A program made the position numbers and the translations under genes. This document shows positions 17,197-25,665 of a stretch of 64,000 bases of DNA, in pieces. Below the pieces are notes generated by a model. That model worked only from the letters and a program-made list of their open reading frames with translations. It did no database searches and was not told the DNA's origin. Position 1 is the stretch's first letter. Every line of letters begins with the position of its first letter. Source of the stretch: an uncultured Oscillospiraceae bacterium (GTDB lineage Bacteria; Bacillota; Clostridia; Oscillospirales; Ruminococcaceae); assembly GCA_905197685.1 (NCBI GenBank), contig CAJJZS010000007.1:51133-115132 (forward strand), in the 5' to 3' direction.

Positions 17197-18027
17197 ATGG
17201 CTCATCGAAAATTGCTTTGTCAAACAGGGCGCATCGGATATTGGATTTCTCTGCATAAAGAATATCTGCTGCGAGATATCAAAACGCTTTTGAGCGGAGA
17301 AAAATATGCAAAGGAGCGGAATCTTACTCCGTTGCCGTGTCTGGTAAAGGGGCACACCTCCCTATTGCTCCGACGCCTGAATGGAGTAGAGATGCAGCTG
17401 CAGCAGGGAAAGATACAAAATCTTCGGATAGCTGCGCAAAAGTTAAACGGAATTATCATTCGTCCGGGCGAAACTTTCTCATTTTGGGGATTGGTGGGAC
17501 ACCCGACTGCAAAGAAAGGATATACCGAAGGTTTGGTGATTGCAGGAACGCAGATGAAACCGGGAATTGCAGGCGGATTATGTCAGCTTGCCAATATGGC
17601 GCATTGGTTGGTGCTGAACAGTCCATTGACTGTCACCGAGCTGCACCACCATTCGGATGCTCTGTTTCCGGACGAGCGCAGAACCGTTCCGTTTGGGACA
17701 GGAACTTCTGTTTTTTATAAAAATGTGGATTATCAATTTAAAAATACGACAAATCAACCGGTTCAACTATTGTTTTGGCTGAGCGACACCGACCTGTGCG
17801 GAGAGTTAAGAACAACCAAGCCGTTCCCTTACCGTTATCGAATTGTGGAGGAGAACAGTTGCTTTGTTCGGGAGGACGACGGTTGGTATCGGGTGAGCAA
17901 GGTGTACCGCAGGGTGATTGAACGAGAAAGCGGAAAGGAAATTGCGAAGGAACCGGTGTTGGATAACCATTCCCGGGTGATGTATGACCCGGCACTGATT
18001 CCGCCGGAACAAATCCGCAAAAATTGA
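17197..18027 (+). CDS. VanW family protein
   Basis: 276 residues. The central part matches the VanW family (PF04294): GETFSFWGLVGHPTAKKGY, a GGLCQLANMAHWL stretch and the triple histidine in ELHHHSDALFP. VanW was named from a vancomycin-resistance cluster, but no activity is established. There is no signal peptide. The start at 17197 follows GGGAGGG. It is the first gene of a three-gene operon with dltA- and dltC-like genes, which links it by context to cell-wall or lipoteichoic-acid acylation. Confidence 0.85.
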   Translation: MAHRKLLCQTGRIGYWISLHKEYLLRDIKTLLSGEKYAKERNLTPLPCLVKGHTSLLLRRLNGVEMQLQQGKIQNLRIAAQKLNGIIIRPGETFSFWGLVGHPTAKKGYTEGLVIAGTQMKPGIAGGLCQLANMAHWLVLNSPLTVTELHHHSDALFPDERRTVPFGTGTSVFYKNVDYQFKNTTNQPVQLLFWLSDTDLCGELRTTKPFPYRYRIVEENSCFVREDDGWYRVSKVYRRVIERESGKEIAKEPVLDNHSRVMYDPALIPPEQIRKN

Positions 18028-18047
18028 AAGAAGCGGGGGGATAACGG

Positions 18048-19505
18048 GTGCTGTTAGAAGAAATTGCGCGTCATGCAAAACGGCAGCCGAACAAAACAGC
18101 GTACCGGAACAGAACACAAGCGCTGTGTTACGGAGAACTTTGGGAAAAGGCGAACCGGCTGGCAGCTTATCTGGAAAAAGAAATCGGACCGGTTATGATA
18201 TTCGGGGAAAAACAGGTTCAGATGCCGATTGCCTTTTTAGCCTGTATGATTGCAGGCAGACCCTATCTTCCGATTGACCCGAAACAGCCTCAGGAACGCA
18301 TTGAGCAGATTCAGCATCAGGCAGGCGCAAAGACAATCATTTGCTGCGGGGAGTACCAATCGGCAAGGCAGATGGGCGCAACAGAGATAGATTCTCTTTG
18401 TCAAATAGAACGAAAACAGACAAAAGCAGCGGATAATAATCCGAATCGGGATGTTTACTGGTTGTTTACCTCGGGCAGCAGCGGTACTCCGAAAGGGGTT
18501 CGCATTTCTATGGAAGCGTTGGAAAACTTTGTCCGTTGGATATTATCGGTTCGTGCGGTCGGAGATTGTATCGAAGGGGTGACGCTCAATCAGGCGCAGT
18601 TTTCCTTTGATTTGTCGGTAGCGGATTTGTGGCCCTGTTTTGCGGCGGGGGGAACGGTGCGCGCTTTGGAATGGGAAGAACAGCGGGATTTTTTGTCCTT
18701 ATATGCTGCAATGCGGCAAAGTGCAGCGCAGCGGTTGACCTGTACCCCATCCTTTGCCAGGTTTTGTCTGTGCGACAGGCAGTTTTGTCGGGAATTGCTG
18801 CCAAACTTAAAAACAATCTTTTTTTGCGGGGAAACACTCAACGCAAATACGGTGCAGACCTTGCATGAACGATTTGCAGGATTGCGGGTCATTAACGCCT
18901 ACGGTCCGACCGAAGCTGCCTGTGCCGTCTGCGCAGCGGAAATACCGCCCGGTGCGCAGCAAATCCCGGTAGGGGAAATCAAAAGCGCGGCGTCCGAGAT
19001 ACTGATATGCAGTCAAGACGGAAAGCAGGAGCAGGACGGAACAGCAGGGGAGATTGTCATTGTCGGAGAAAGTGTTGGAAACGGATATGTCGGAAATCTT
19101 TCCGGCGGATTTGGAGAGCGGCAGGGAAAGCGGATTTATCGCACCGGAGATTTGGGCATGATTCGGAACGGATTACTGTGGTATCTTGACAGAATGGACC
19201 GACAAATTAAGTATAAGGGATATCGCATAGAACCGGGAGAAATAGAAGAGACGATTCTTTCCTGGAAAGAGGTGCGCGCAGCGGCGGTGCTGCCGGTTGT
19301 AAAACAGGGAGAAGTTCGCTTTTTGACAGCAGTTGTTGAATGGGACGGAGAGCCGCTGCCCGTCTCGGTTTGCAAAGAGCGTCTGTTACGCTGTCTGCCG
19401 CCGTATATGCAGCCAAAACAATGGAAAACGGTGGAGAAAATCCCAATGAACGAGCGCGGCAAACGCGATCTTCACGCATTGGAAAGGATGTTGCGGAATG
19501 AATGA
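18048..19505 (+). CDS. dltA: DltA-like amino acid adenylation enzyme
   Basis: 485 residues, the length of D-alanine-carrier ligase. Adenylation motifs are in order: LFTSGSSGTPKG (140-150), AYGPTEAAC, YRTGDLG, KYKGYRIEPGEIEE, and the C-terminal lysine region NERGKRD. It would activate an amino acid as adenylate and load it on the carrier encoded next. GTG start at 18048 behind GGGGGG. D-alanine is the expected substrate from similarity, but DltB and DltD, which normally export and transfer it, are absent here, so another substrate or a remote dltBD is possible. Confidence 0.82.
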   Translation: MLLEEIARHAKRQPNKTAYRNRTQALCYGELWEKANRLAAYLEKEIGPVMIFGEKQVQMPIAFLACMIAGRPYLPIDPKQPQERIEQIQHQAGAKTIICCGEYQSARQMGATEIDSLCQIERKQTKAADNNPNRDVYWLFTSGSSGTPKGVRISMEALENFVRWILSVRAVGDCIEGVTLNQAQFSFDLSVADLWPCFAAGGTVRALEWEEQRDFLSLYAAMRQSAAQRLTCTPSFARFCLCDRQFCRELLPNLKTIFFCGETLNANTVQTLHERFAGLRVINAYGPTEAACAVCAAEIPPGAQQIPVGEIKSAASEILICSQDGKQEQDGTAGEIVIVGESVGNGYVGNLSGGFGERQGKRIYRTGDLGMIRNGLLWYLDRMDRQIKYKGYRIEPGEIEETILSWKEVRAAAVLPVVKQGEVRFLTAVVEWDGEPLPVSVCKERLLRCLPPYMQPKQWKTVEKIPMNERGKRDLHALERMLRNE

Positions 19506-19737
19506 AAAAGAACTGGAACAGAAGGTTCGCCGCATTTTGGTTGATGCCTGCGGCAGTGAAGAAGTTTTGCAGCAAGGAATTGATCTGCTGGACAGCGGAC
19601 TGTTGGACAGTCTGGGACTGATTTCCCTTCTGGACGGTTTGGAAGATATCGGAATTGTAATTCAGCCAACTCAGGTGGATCGAAATGAGTTTCGCACCTT
19701 AGAGGGTATTTTTAATTTATGCAAAAAGCAGTTATAA
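19498..19737 (+). CDS. dltC: DltC-like phosphopantetheine carrier protein
   Basis: 79 residues, the normal DltC size. The attachment serine is Ser38 in LLDSLGLISLL. The first codons overlap the end of dltA by 8 bases, so the partners are coupled and probably made in a fixed ratio. Compared with the fatty-acid carrier acpP at 42.2 kb, this protein is less acidic and has the DltC-type DSGLLDSLG context. It would carry the aminoacyl thioester made by the DltA-like enzyme. Confidence 0.85.
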   Translation: MNEKELEQKVRRILVDACGSEEVLQQGIDLLDSGLLDSLGLISLLDGLEDIGIVIQPTQVDRNEFRTLEGIFNLCKKQL

Positions 19738-19782
19738 ACAGGAAAGGGAGGAGAGCATAAAAGCTCCCCTCCCTTTCCTGTT
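19737..19782. terminator. Bidirectional intrinsic terminator
   Basis: A 20-base-pair, slightly imperfect stem (19737-19756 with 19763-19782) ending in GTTTTGG, between dltC and the convergent pepF. Confidence 0.85.
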
Positions 19783-19791
19783 TTGGTTATT

Positions 19792-21561
19792 TTACAACAG
19801 TTCTTCCAACTGTTTGAGCGTTTCGTCAAAGTCGGCGATGATGTCCAGAATCGGCTGCGGAGAAGCCATATCGACTCCTGCCAGTTTGAGCAGCTCAATC
19901 GGGTGATCGCTGGAACCGGCGCGCAGGAATTTTTTGTAATCCTCGATTGCAGGTTGACCCAGTTTTCTGATTCGGTTTGCAATAGCGACAGCGGCAGAGA
20001 TGCCGGTTGCATACTGGTAAACATAGAATGCGCGGTAGAAGTGCGGAATTCTTGCCCACTCATAGGAAATATTTTGGTCGGCAACAAAGCCTGGACCGTA
20101 GTAATCCTCGTTGATTTTGCGGTGAATTTCACACAGAACATCGGGCAGCAGAGGTTTGCCGCTTTCCACCAGTTTGTGAGTTTGATTTTCAAAGTCGGCA
20201 AACATGGTCTGACGATAGAAGGTAGAACGAATATCGTTTAAGTGCTTGGAAAGCAGCAGCGCTTTTTCTTCTTTGCTTTGGGCATGGTCAAGCAGATAGT
20301 GATAGAGAATCATTTCGTTGGTTGTGGAAGCAACCTCGGCGCAGAACAGGGTGTAATCGGCATAAACAAACGGCTGGGATTGGTTGGAGTACCAGCTGTG
20401 CATGGAGTGTCCGGTTTCGTGCAGAAGGGTAAAGACATCTTCCAATGTGCCGTTGTAGTTAAGCAGCATATATGGATGAACATCATAAACACTGGTGGAG
20501 TATGCGCCGCTTACCTTGCCTTTTTTCGGGTAAACATCGCACCAACATTCTTCGCGGGAGCGTTTTACCAGTTCGGTGTAATCTTCTCCCAGAATGGCGG
20601 TTGCTTTTAGCATCAAATCGTATGCTTCGTCAAAGCTGTATTTTTTATCCACATCGGGAACGATAGGAACGAATAAATCGTACATATAGCTCTTTTCCAG
20701 TCCCAAAACACGGTTGCGCAGCTGAATGTATCTCTGGAACGGTTCTGTGTTTGCGCGCACGGTGGAAAGCAGATTATCATAAACCTCTTCCGGAATAAAG
20801 TTCTGGGAAAGGGACTGATTGCGGGCAGAAGGATAATTTCTTGTTTTTGCAATCGCAACATTTGCTTTTACCAACGCATAATAGTTGGAAGACAGCGTGT
20901 TGATGTATCCGCCGTAAACGCCGAACAGTTTTTCAAAGAAAGCTTTTCGGAAGTTGCGGTCGGGGTCCTCCATCGCGCCGCCGTAGGTGGAATCGTTGAC
21001 GGTGACAGTTTCTCCGGCGGAGTTTGTCAGTTCGTCATATTTCGTGTCGCTGACTAACAGGTCATTGTAAATTTTGGTGTAGGAGGAGTGCATATCCTGC
21101 ATCCGAACCAACATCTGTTCGGATTTTTCATCTAAAATATGTTCTTTGCGGCTGAACAGGTCATCCATCAGATGGCTGTACAGGGAAAGTTCGGGAACCT
21201 GAGCGCAGAAAGCGTCAAACTGTTCACGGGAAAGCTGCATCAGTTCCGGCATAACAAAAGCGATGCTTTCATCTACGGCTGTGCTTTCACCAAATACGGT
21301 TTCATACAGTTTTTTGTAGTTGGGGTCGGTCATCTGAGCGTCATAATGACAGGCTGCATAGGTAAACAGCTTGGAGAAATATTTGCTGCACTGAATATAT
21401 AAATCCAGTCCTTCCAGCAGGTTGTGACCGTTTTGGGTGAGTTTACCTTGCATTGCGCACAGCTTTTGCGCAAGCTGTTTGGCAGTTTCAAGATCCCGGT
21501 ACCAGTCCTGCTCACAAGAGTATATGTCTTCCAGTTTCCATGTCGATCTATGGTCTTCCAT
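19792..21561 (-). CDS. pepF: Oligoendopeptidase F (M3B metallopeptidase)
   Basis: 589 residues. Zinc site HETGH at 381-385 with the downstream glutamate typical of family M3. It cleaves peptides of roughly 7-17 residues in the cytosol, feeding amino acids to fermentation, which suits an organism with Stickland-type glycine reduction. The start at 21561 is behind GGAGG; a 22-codon extension lacks a site. Single gene. Confidence 0.93.
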   Translation of the reverse strand: MEDHRSTWKLEDIYSCEQDWYRDLETAKQLAQKLCAMQGKLTQNGHNLLEGLDLYIQCSKYFSKLFTYAACHYDAQMTDPNYKKLYETVFGESTAVDESIAFVMPELMQLSREQFDAFCAQVPELSLYSHLMDDLFSRKEHILDEKSEQMLVRMQDMHSSYTKIYNDLLVSDTKYDELTNSAGETVTVNDSTYGGAMEDPDRNFRKAFFEKLFGVYGGYINTLSSNYYALVKANVAIAKTRNYPSARNQSLSQNFIPEEVYDNLLSTVRANTEPFQRYIQLRNRVLGLEKSYMYDLFVPIVPDVDKKYSFDEAYDLMLKATAILGEDYTELVKRSREECWCDVYPKKGKVSGAYSTSVYDVHPYMLLNYNGTLEDVFTLLHETGHSMHSWYSNQSQPFVYADYTLFCAEVASTTNEMILYHYLLDHAQSKEEKALLLSKHLNDIRSTFYRQTMFADFENQTHKLVESGKPLLPDVLCEIHRKINEDYYGPGFVADQNISYEWARIPHFYRAFYVYQYATGISAAVAIANRIRKLGQPAIEDYKKFLRAGSSDHPIELLKLAGVDMASPQPILDIIADFDETLKQLEELL

Positions 21562-21804
21562 AAAGCGTTTCCTCCGTATTGCTGATGAATTTTTGGAAAA
21601 GAATTCTAAAAAAATTCCCCGAATCACATTATAACTGATTCTATTGCCAAAAACAAGCGTTTTTTAGAAGGGATTTTGTTTAAAAGAAAATCGGCGGCAA
21701 AAGAAGTTTCTTTTTGACAAAAAAGAAAGCGAAGATTCGAGAATTATTTTGACGGGAAACGCATATAATAGTTTGGTGACTTTACGACAGAGAGGAGGAT
21801 TTAT

Positions 21805-21948
21805 ATGACACAGTACGCCGAAAAGAAAAAACAGCAGCAGCCAAAGCCCGAGTCGGTTTATGAATCCTGCCGGAAATGGATGGAAACCGAGGGCGATGTG
21901 GACGATTTTATCTTTTACGATTCGGAATATCAAATCAGCCAGCGTTAA
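21805..21948 (+). CDS. Small hypothetical protein (47 aa)
   Basis: A strong AGAGGAGG site seven bases before the ATG opens a 47-codon frame. The peptide starts with a basic, Gln-rich stretch (KKKQQQPKPE) and turns acidic (ETEGDVDDFIFYDSEY). It has no signal peptide or membrane segment. TATAAT at 21764-21769 may be its -10 box. A clear terminator follows at 22008-22044, so it looks like a complete short transcription unit. No family recognised. Confidence 0.6.
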   Translation: MTQYAEKKKQQQPKPESVYESCRKWMETEGDVDDFIFYDSEYQISQR

Positions 21949-22007
21949 AAAGAAAAACCGAAAAATCAAAAATCTGTAATTGATACAAAACAACATTTGA
22001 AAAAGGG

Positions 22008-22044
22008 AAAAGCCTGCGGCAAACTTAAATTGTCGCAGGCTTTT
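22008..22044 (+). terminator. Terminator after the 47-aa gene
   Basis: Stem AAAGCCTGCGGCA / TGTCGCAGGCTTT (one mismatch) with a T6 tail. Confidence 0.8.
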
Positions 22045-22088
22045 TTGAGGCTTTGTGATAAAAGGGGAAAATACGGTCGGGTCTTGGA

Positions 22089-22355
22089 TTATCTCAGGTG
22101 ATTTTCATACACGCTGACATATTCTTCATCTTGAACAAGATAAACGGTATCGACATCCTCATCAAAAATTCCCGAATGAACAAATTCTTGGATATCCGAA
22201 TCCAAAACGAATTTAACGCAGGTTCCGCAGGAGGAACTCAGCTTTCGTGGAACAGGCATCAGCATCGGTTTTTTTTCGGTTCCTTTGAGCTGCCTTTGAA
22301 AATTCACCGCTGCAAAGTGGGTGAAAAAAGTTGCGATATAAGTCAATGTTACCAT
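22089..22355 (-). CDS. DUF3343 protein, putative Se/S carrier-like
   Basis: 88 residues. The C-terminal SSSCGTCVKF region and the small alpha/beta layout match DUF3343 proteins, which travel with selenium genes. The ATG at 22355 has no spaced ribosome site; a TTG at 22346 (giving TYIATFF after Met) sits eight bases behind AGGA and may be the real start. It is the last gene of a yedE-yedF-DUF3343 operon. The CGTC cysteines could hold persulphide or perselenide, an inference from family context. A second member lies at 63.5 kb. Confidence 0.78.
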   Translation of the reverse strand: MVTLTYIATFFTHFAAVNFQRQLKGTEKKPMLMPVPRKLSSSCGTCVKFVLDSDIQEFVHSGIFDEDVDTVYLVQDEEYVSVYENHLR

Positions 22356-22400
22356 CCTTTTCTTTGGTGTTTTTTCTTTGATGAGAAGCGCGGACAGCCG

Positions 22401-22619
22401 CTATTTGCTTAAAGTAAGGCGATAATCTTCGTTTTCTTCGCTTACGCTAACCTGGTAACCTGCATTGGATGCAAAACGGGTTATGTTTTCCTTTGCGGTT
22501 GCGTTGTCTACCAGTACTTCAATCTCGCCGCTTTTGTTGTTTTCCAAAGCCTTTTTGGTCATTAAAACCGGCTGCGGGCAGGAAAGACCGCGAGCGTCCA
22601 CAATTTCTCTGTTTGCCAT
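22401..22619 (-). CDS. yedF: Selenium-metabolism protein YedF (TusA-like)
   Basis: 72 residues of the TusA fold with the CPxP motif at Cys14 (GLSCPQPVLM), the cysteine that carries persulphide in sulphur relay. In selenium users this single-domain form next to yedE is called YedF. It lies 35 bases after yedE and 46 bases before DUF3343, in one operon. A role in delivering selenium for selenophosphate synthesis is inferred from context. Confidence 0.9.
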   Translation of the reverse strand: MANREIVDARGLSCPQPVLMTKKALENNKSGEIEVLVDNATAKENITRFASNAGYQVSVSEENEDYRLTLSK

Positions 22620-22654
22620 GATTGGTTCAGCTCCTTTTCTTGATTAAAACAGGG

Positions 22655-23740
22655 TTAGGCATTCTTCTTTGCTTTTGCGGTATTCATTGCAGCAATCACA
22701 AGCATAACGACCAAACCGATAATAACAGCGATTTTGCCGTTGATGGAAGGACCGCCGGCAGCTTCGGCAGAAGCTGCTGCGCCTGCAAGACCGAAGTTAT
22801 GTGCAAACGCTGCGCCGACAATGTATCCCAGAACGGTAACAGCCGAATCGGTGTTGCCCTCGCCGGTGAGGATGAGCTGGCGAAGCGGGCAGCCGCCCAG
22901 AAGAACAGAGCCAAGACCGACAATCAGCATACCCATAAAGTTCCACAGATGAGCAGAGTGAGCGACCGGCTGACCGGAGAAGCCAAGATGGAAGTTTCCG
23001 GTGAGCAGGTTGCCAATCAGAGCTGTGAGAATAATTGTAACAAATCCGAGCAGCAATTTCCAGTCCTTAAACAAAACTAAATCGCGGATACCTGCTACCA
23101 TGCACATACGGGATTTTTGGCACAGTGCGCCGACAACCAGACCTGCAATCAGGGCGATGATGATTGGAGCGTGCATCGAGCCGGGTCCTTTTTCACTGAA
23201 TGCAAACAGGGTAGGAACAATTAAGAACAGTACAAACAATAAAGCCAGTCCGACCGGAAAAGCAAATCCTTCGGAAGTCGGCAGTTTATAGGTTCGTTTC
23301 AGAGAAAAACCTTTGTTTAAGAAGAAAATGCCGACTAAGATGCCGACTGCAAAGCCGCCTAAGCCAACCAGTGCGTTCAGGTCGCCGCCGCCCAAACGCA
23401 GTACCATTCTCAGCGGACAACCCAGGAATACCAGAGCGCCGATCATAACAAAAGCGCCCAGGAAAAAGCGGGTAACCGGGGCAGAACCGCCTTTTGGAGA
23501 AAATTCTTTTCCGATTAAAGCCATCGCCATCGCACCGGCAACCAGTCCGACTACTTCGGGACGGAAGTACTGAACAATTTCGGCGGAGTGCATTTTAGTT
23601 GCGCCTGCAATATCACGCAGAAAGCAGGCGATACAAAAGCCCATATTTTTCGGGTTGCCCAACATGACCAGGATTACCGCAATCGCGCCGATAACAGCGC
23701 CGGTAGCGATAATGCCGGCATAAGATTTTTTGTCCTTCAT
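22655..23740 (-). CDS. yedE: YedE-family selenium/sulphur transporter
   Basis: 361 residues with about nine or more membrane helices arranged as two repeats. Each repeat has a GCPLR motif (FLGCPLRMVLR, LGGCPLRQLIL), and further cysteines occur in CIACFLRD and SRMCMVAGIRD, as in YeeE/YedE thiosulphate-type channels. It probably imports a selenium species for the selenoproteins encoded at 27-31 kb. The start at 23740 follows GAGAGATG; upstream extension lacks a site. Confidence 0.9.
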   Translation of the reverse strand: MKDKKSYAGIIATGAVIGAIAVILVMLGNPKNMGFCIACFLRDIAGATKMHSAEIVQYFRPEVVGLVAGAMAMALIGKEFSPKGGSAPVTRFFLGAFVMIGALVFLGCPLRMVLRLGGGDLNALVGLGGFAVGILVGIFFLNKGFSLKRTYKLPTSEGFAFPVGLALLFVLFLIVPTLFAFSEKGPGSMHAPIIIALIAGLVVGALCQKSRMCMVAGIRDLVLFKDWKLLLGFVTIILTALIGNLLTGNFHLGFSGQPVAHSAHLWNFMGMLIVGLGSVLLGGCPLRQLILTGEGNTDSAVTVLGYIVGAAFAHNFGLAGAAASAEAAGGPSINGKIAVIIGLVVMLVIAAMNTAKAKKNA

Positions 23741-23985
23741 AACACATCTCTCTTTCTTTTTTCGGGAAGCGGATAATATCCGGATTCCCCTGCTTTTTTT
23801 GAAAATCGACCGATTTCCCTCACTATATAGAAGTGTACACCCAGTGAAGGAAAATATGAAATTGTTATTATCTATCAATTCAAAAAAAAGAATAGATAAA
23901 TTCTATCAAGATAATACTGCAAGAAGATGATGAAGGTGATATAATAAAGAAAAAGCAAAGCAGCAAAAGAAAGGAATCAGAATTT
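23741..23985. promoter_or_regulatory. Divergent yedE/desulfurase spacer with inverted repeats
   Basis: The plus-strand promoter is an extended -10 (TGATATAAT, 23937-23945) with a poor -35. TATCTAT (23869-23875) and ATAGATA (23892-23898) form an inverted repeat, and ATAGA..TCTAT repeats follow, so a regulator site between the two transcription units is likely. A GGGAA-rich hairpin lies near 23763-23787 in the yedE leader. Confidence 0.5.
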
Positions 23986-25143
23986 ATGAAGCGAATTTAT
24001 CTGGATAACGGCAGTACCTCTTACCCGAAAGCGCCGGGAGTGGGCAAGGCAGTTTCCGATTTTATCGAGAATATCGGGACCAATGTAAACCGCGGGGGAT
24101 ATGAGGCGGCTTATGCTGCGGAGGATGTCATTATCGAAACAAGAGAAAAACTGTGTCGGCTGTTTCATTTTGATAAGCTGCGCAATGTTATCTTTACCCC
24201 AAGCATCACCTATTCGCTCAACTATATCATAAAGGGATGGCTGAAATCGGGGGATCATGTACTGGTGTCCGCGATGGAGCATAATGCGATGATGCGCCCG
24301 CTGACTCAAATGACAGAACAGGGTGTGACCTTTGACCGGATTCCGTGTACCCGCGACGGAGAATTGATGACCGATAAAATAGAGGAAATGATTCTGCCCA
24401 ATACCAAGGCGATTATGATGCTTCACGCTTCCAATGTATGCGGAACATTGATGCCGCTGGAACAGGTGGGGGAAATCTGCAAAAAGCACGGAATCAAATT
24501 TATTGTGGACGCAGCGCAGACAGCCGGTTCTTTCCCGATTGATATGGAAAAAATGAATATTGATGTGCTTGCCTTCACCGGTCACAAGAGCCTGCTGGGT
24601 CCGCAGGGAATCGGCGGATTCTTGGTCAGCGATGAGGTGGCAAAGGAAATGACTCCGCTGATTACCGGAGGAACGGGAAGCGTTTCCGACTCGGAGATTC
24701 AGCCGGAATTTATGCCGGATAAATTTGAATCGGGAACCCAGAATATTCCGGGCATTTACGGGCTGCACGCAGCGCTTACCTATCTGGAGCAGACCGGGAT
24801 TGATAAAATCCACGCGCATGAGATGGAACTGTGCCGCTTGTTCATCGAAAAAATCAATGAGTTGGGCAATCCGAAGATTCGGGTTGTGGGAACACAGGAT
24901 ATGAAAAAGCGCGGTCCGGTGGTTTCCTTGGATTTTGAAGGCAAAGATAATGCGGAAGTTTCGTTTTTACTGGACAGCGAGTATGGTATCAGCACACGCT
25001 GCGGAATGCACTGCGCTCCGAATGCGCACAAAACGCTGGGAACCTATCCGCAGGGAACGGTTCGATTCGCATTCGGTTTTCAAAATACCCGACAGGATGT
25101 TGACTGTGCCGTGCAGGCAATTAAGGAAATTCTCCAAAAATAA
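23986..25143 (+). CDS. Cysteine desulfurase-like aminotransferase class V
   Basis: 385 residues. PLP-binding Lys201 in FTGHKSLLGPQG and the histidine in SAMEHNAM (residue 99) mark the NifS/SufS-type fold; the C-terminal RCGMHCAPNAHKTLG contains the candidate persulphide cysteine in the group II style. Members next to yedE/yedF are thought to release selenium or sulphur from selenocysteine or cysteine for selenoprotein synthesis. It is alone on its transcript, divergent from yedE and just upstream of the glycine reductase locus. Whether it prefers Cys or Sec cannot be told. Confidence 0.88.
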   Translation: MKRIYLDNGSTSYPKAPGVGKAVSDFIENIGTNVNRGGYEAAYAAEDVIIETREKLCRLFHFDKLRNVIFTPSITYSLNYIIKGWLKSGDHVLVSAMEHNAMMRPLTQMTEQGVTFDRIPCTRDGELMTDKIEEMILPNTKAIMMLHASNVCGTLMPLEQVGEICKKHGIKFIVDAAQTAGSFPIDMEKMNIDVLAFTGHKSLLGPQGIGGFLVSDEVAKEMTPLITGGTGSVSDSEIQPEFMPDKFESGTQNIPGIYGLHAALTYLEQTGIDKIHAHEMELCRLFIEKINELGNPKIRVVGTQDMKKRGPVVSLDFEGKDNAEVSFLLDSEYGISTRCGMHCAPNAHKTLGTYPQGTVRFAFGFQNTRQDVDCAVQAIKEILQK

Positions 25144-25294
25144 TGTGTTTTTTTGTTAATTTAATGACATGCTGCAAAAAACGCCTCTCAAAGGACAAAA
25201 AATTGTATGATACAGTATAATTTGGTCTGGGATAGTGTACAAAATGCACAAAAAAATCGACAGAAAACTTACTCTTTGCTCAACCCAAAACCCC

Positions 25295-25323
25295 TTGCAA
25301 AATCTGGAGAAATCGTATATAAT
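25295..25323 (+). promoter_or_regulatory. Promoter of the glycine reductase operon
   Basis: TTGCAA (25295-25300) and TATAAT (25318-25323), spacer 17. Transcription would start near 25330 and give a leader of about 330 bases containing the riboswitch. Confidence 0.8.
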
Positions 25324-25424
25324 AAGGCTAATGAGATTGGAAATATCTATTGCGGATAAAACAGTCGATAGATAAACTCAATAAACCGATTTCAGAGGAA
25401 AAAGACAATCAAATAGTTTTTGGA

Positions 25425-25575
25425 TGAGAATCATGGGAGAATGCTTGAAATCAGAAATGAAGACAAGCTGCCGTAGGGAATAAGCAGTCGGCTGCCAAAC
25501 CGATTGTAAAAATCTCAGGCTCAGCACTGTGGTTTGACAAATCTCTGGAAGCGTAAGCACCACGAAAAACTTCGG
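25425..25575 (+). promoter_or_regulatory. Glycine riboswitch (single aptamer with ghost helix)
   Basis: The RNA has GGGAGA (25435), GCCGTAGGGAATAAGC (from 25469) and AATCTCAGG (25511-25519), the ordered core of the glycine aptamer. It is followed by ACTGTGG, CAAATCTCTGGAAG and CACCACG, which fit the accessory (ghost) helix seen 3' of singlet glycine riboswitches. It sits directly before grdX. Glycine binding would tie operon expression to substrate supply. Confidence 0.82.
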
Positions 25576-25583
25576 GGGAAAAC

Positions 25584-25622
25584 AGAGCAAAGGGCAGAAT
25601 CAATGTTTTTTGCTCTTTTTTT
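25584..25622 (+). terminator. Expression-platform terminator of the glycine riboswitch
   Basis: AGAGCAAA (25584-25591) pairs with TTTGCTCT (25609-25616) and runs into a T7 tail, 43 bases before grdX. Its position after the aptamer makes it the likely switch: read-through when glycine is bound. Confidence 0.78.
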
Positions 25623-25665
25623 GTACGACGAAAATGTTAAAGGAAAGATTGCGGGGACAGAGAGT

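Noticed and set aside
25534..25665. Extended N-terminus of grdX
   Set aside because: The extension covers the riboswitch end and its terminator; the ATG at 25666 matches the normal GrdX start.
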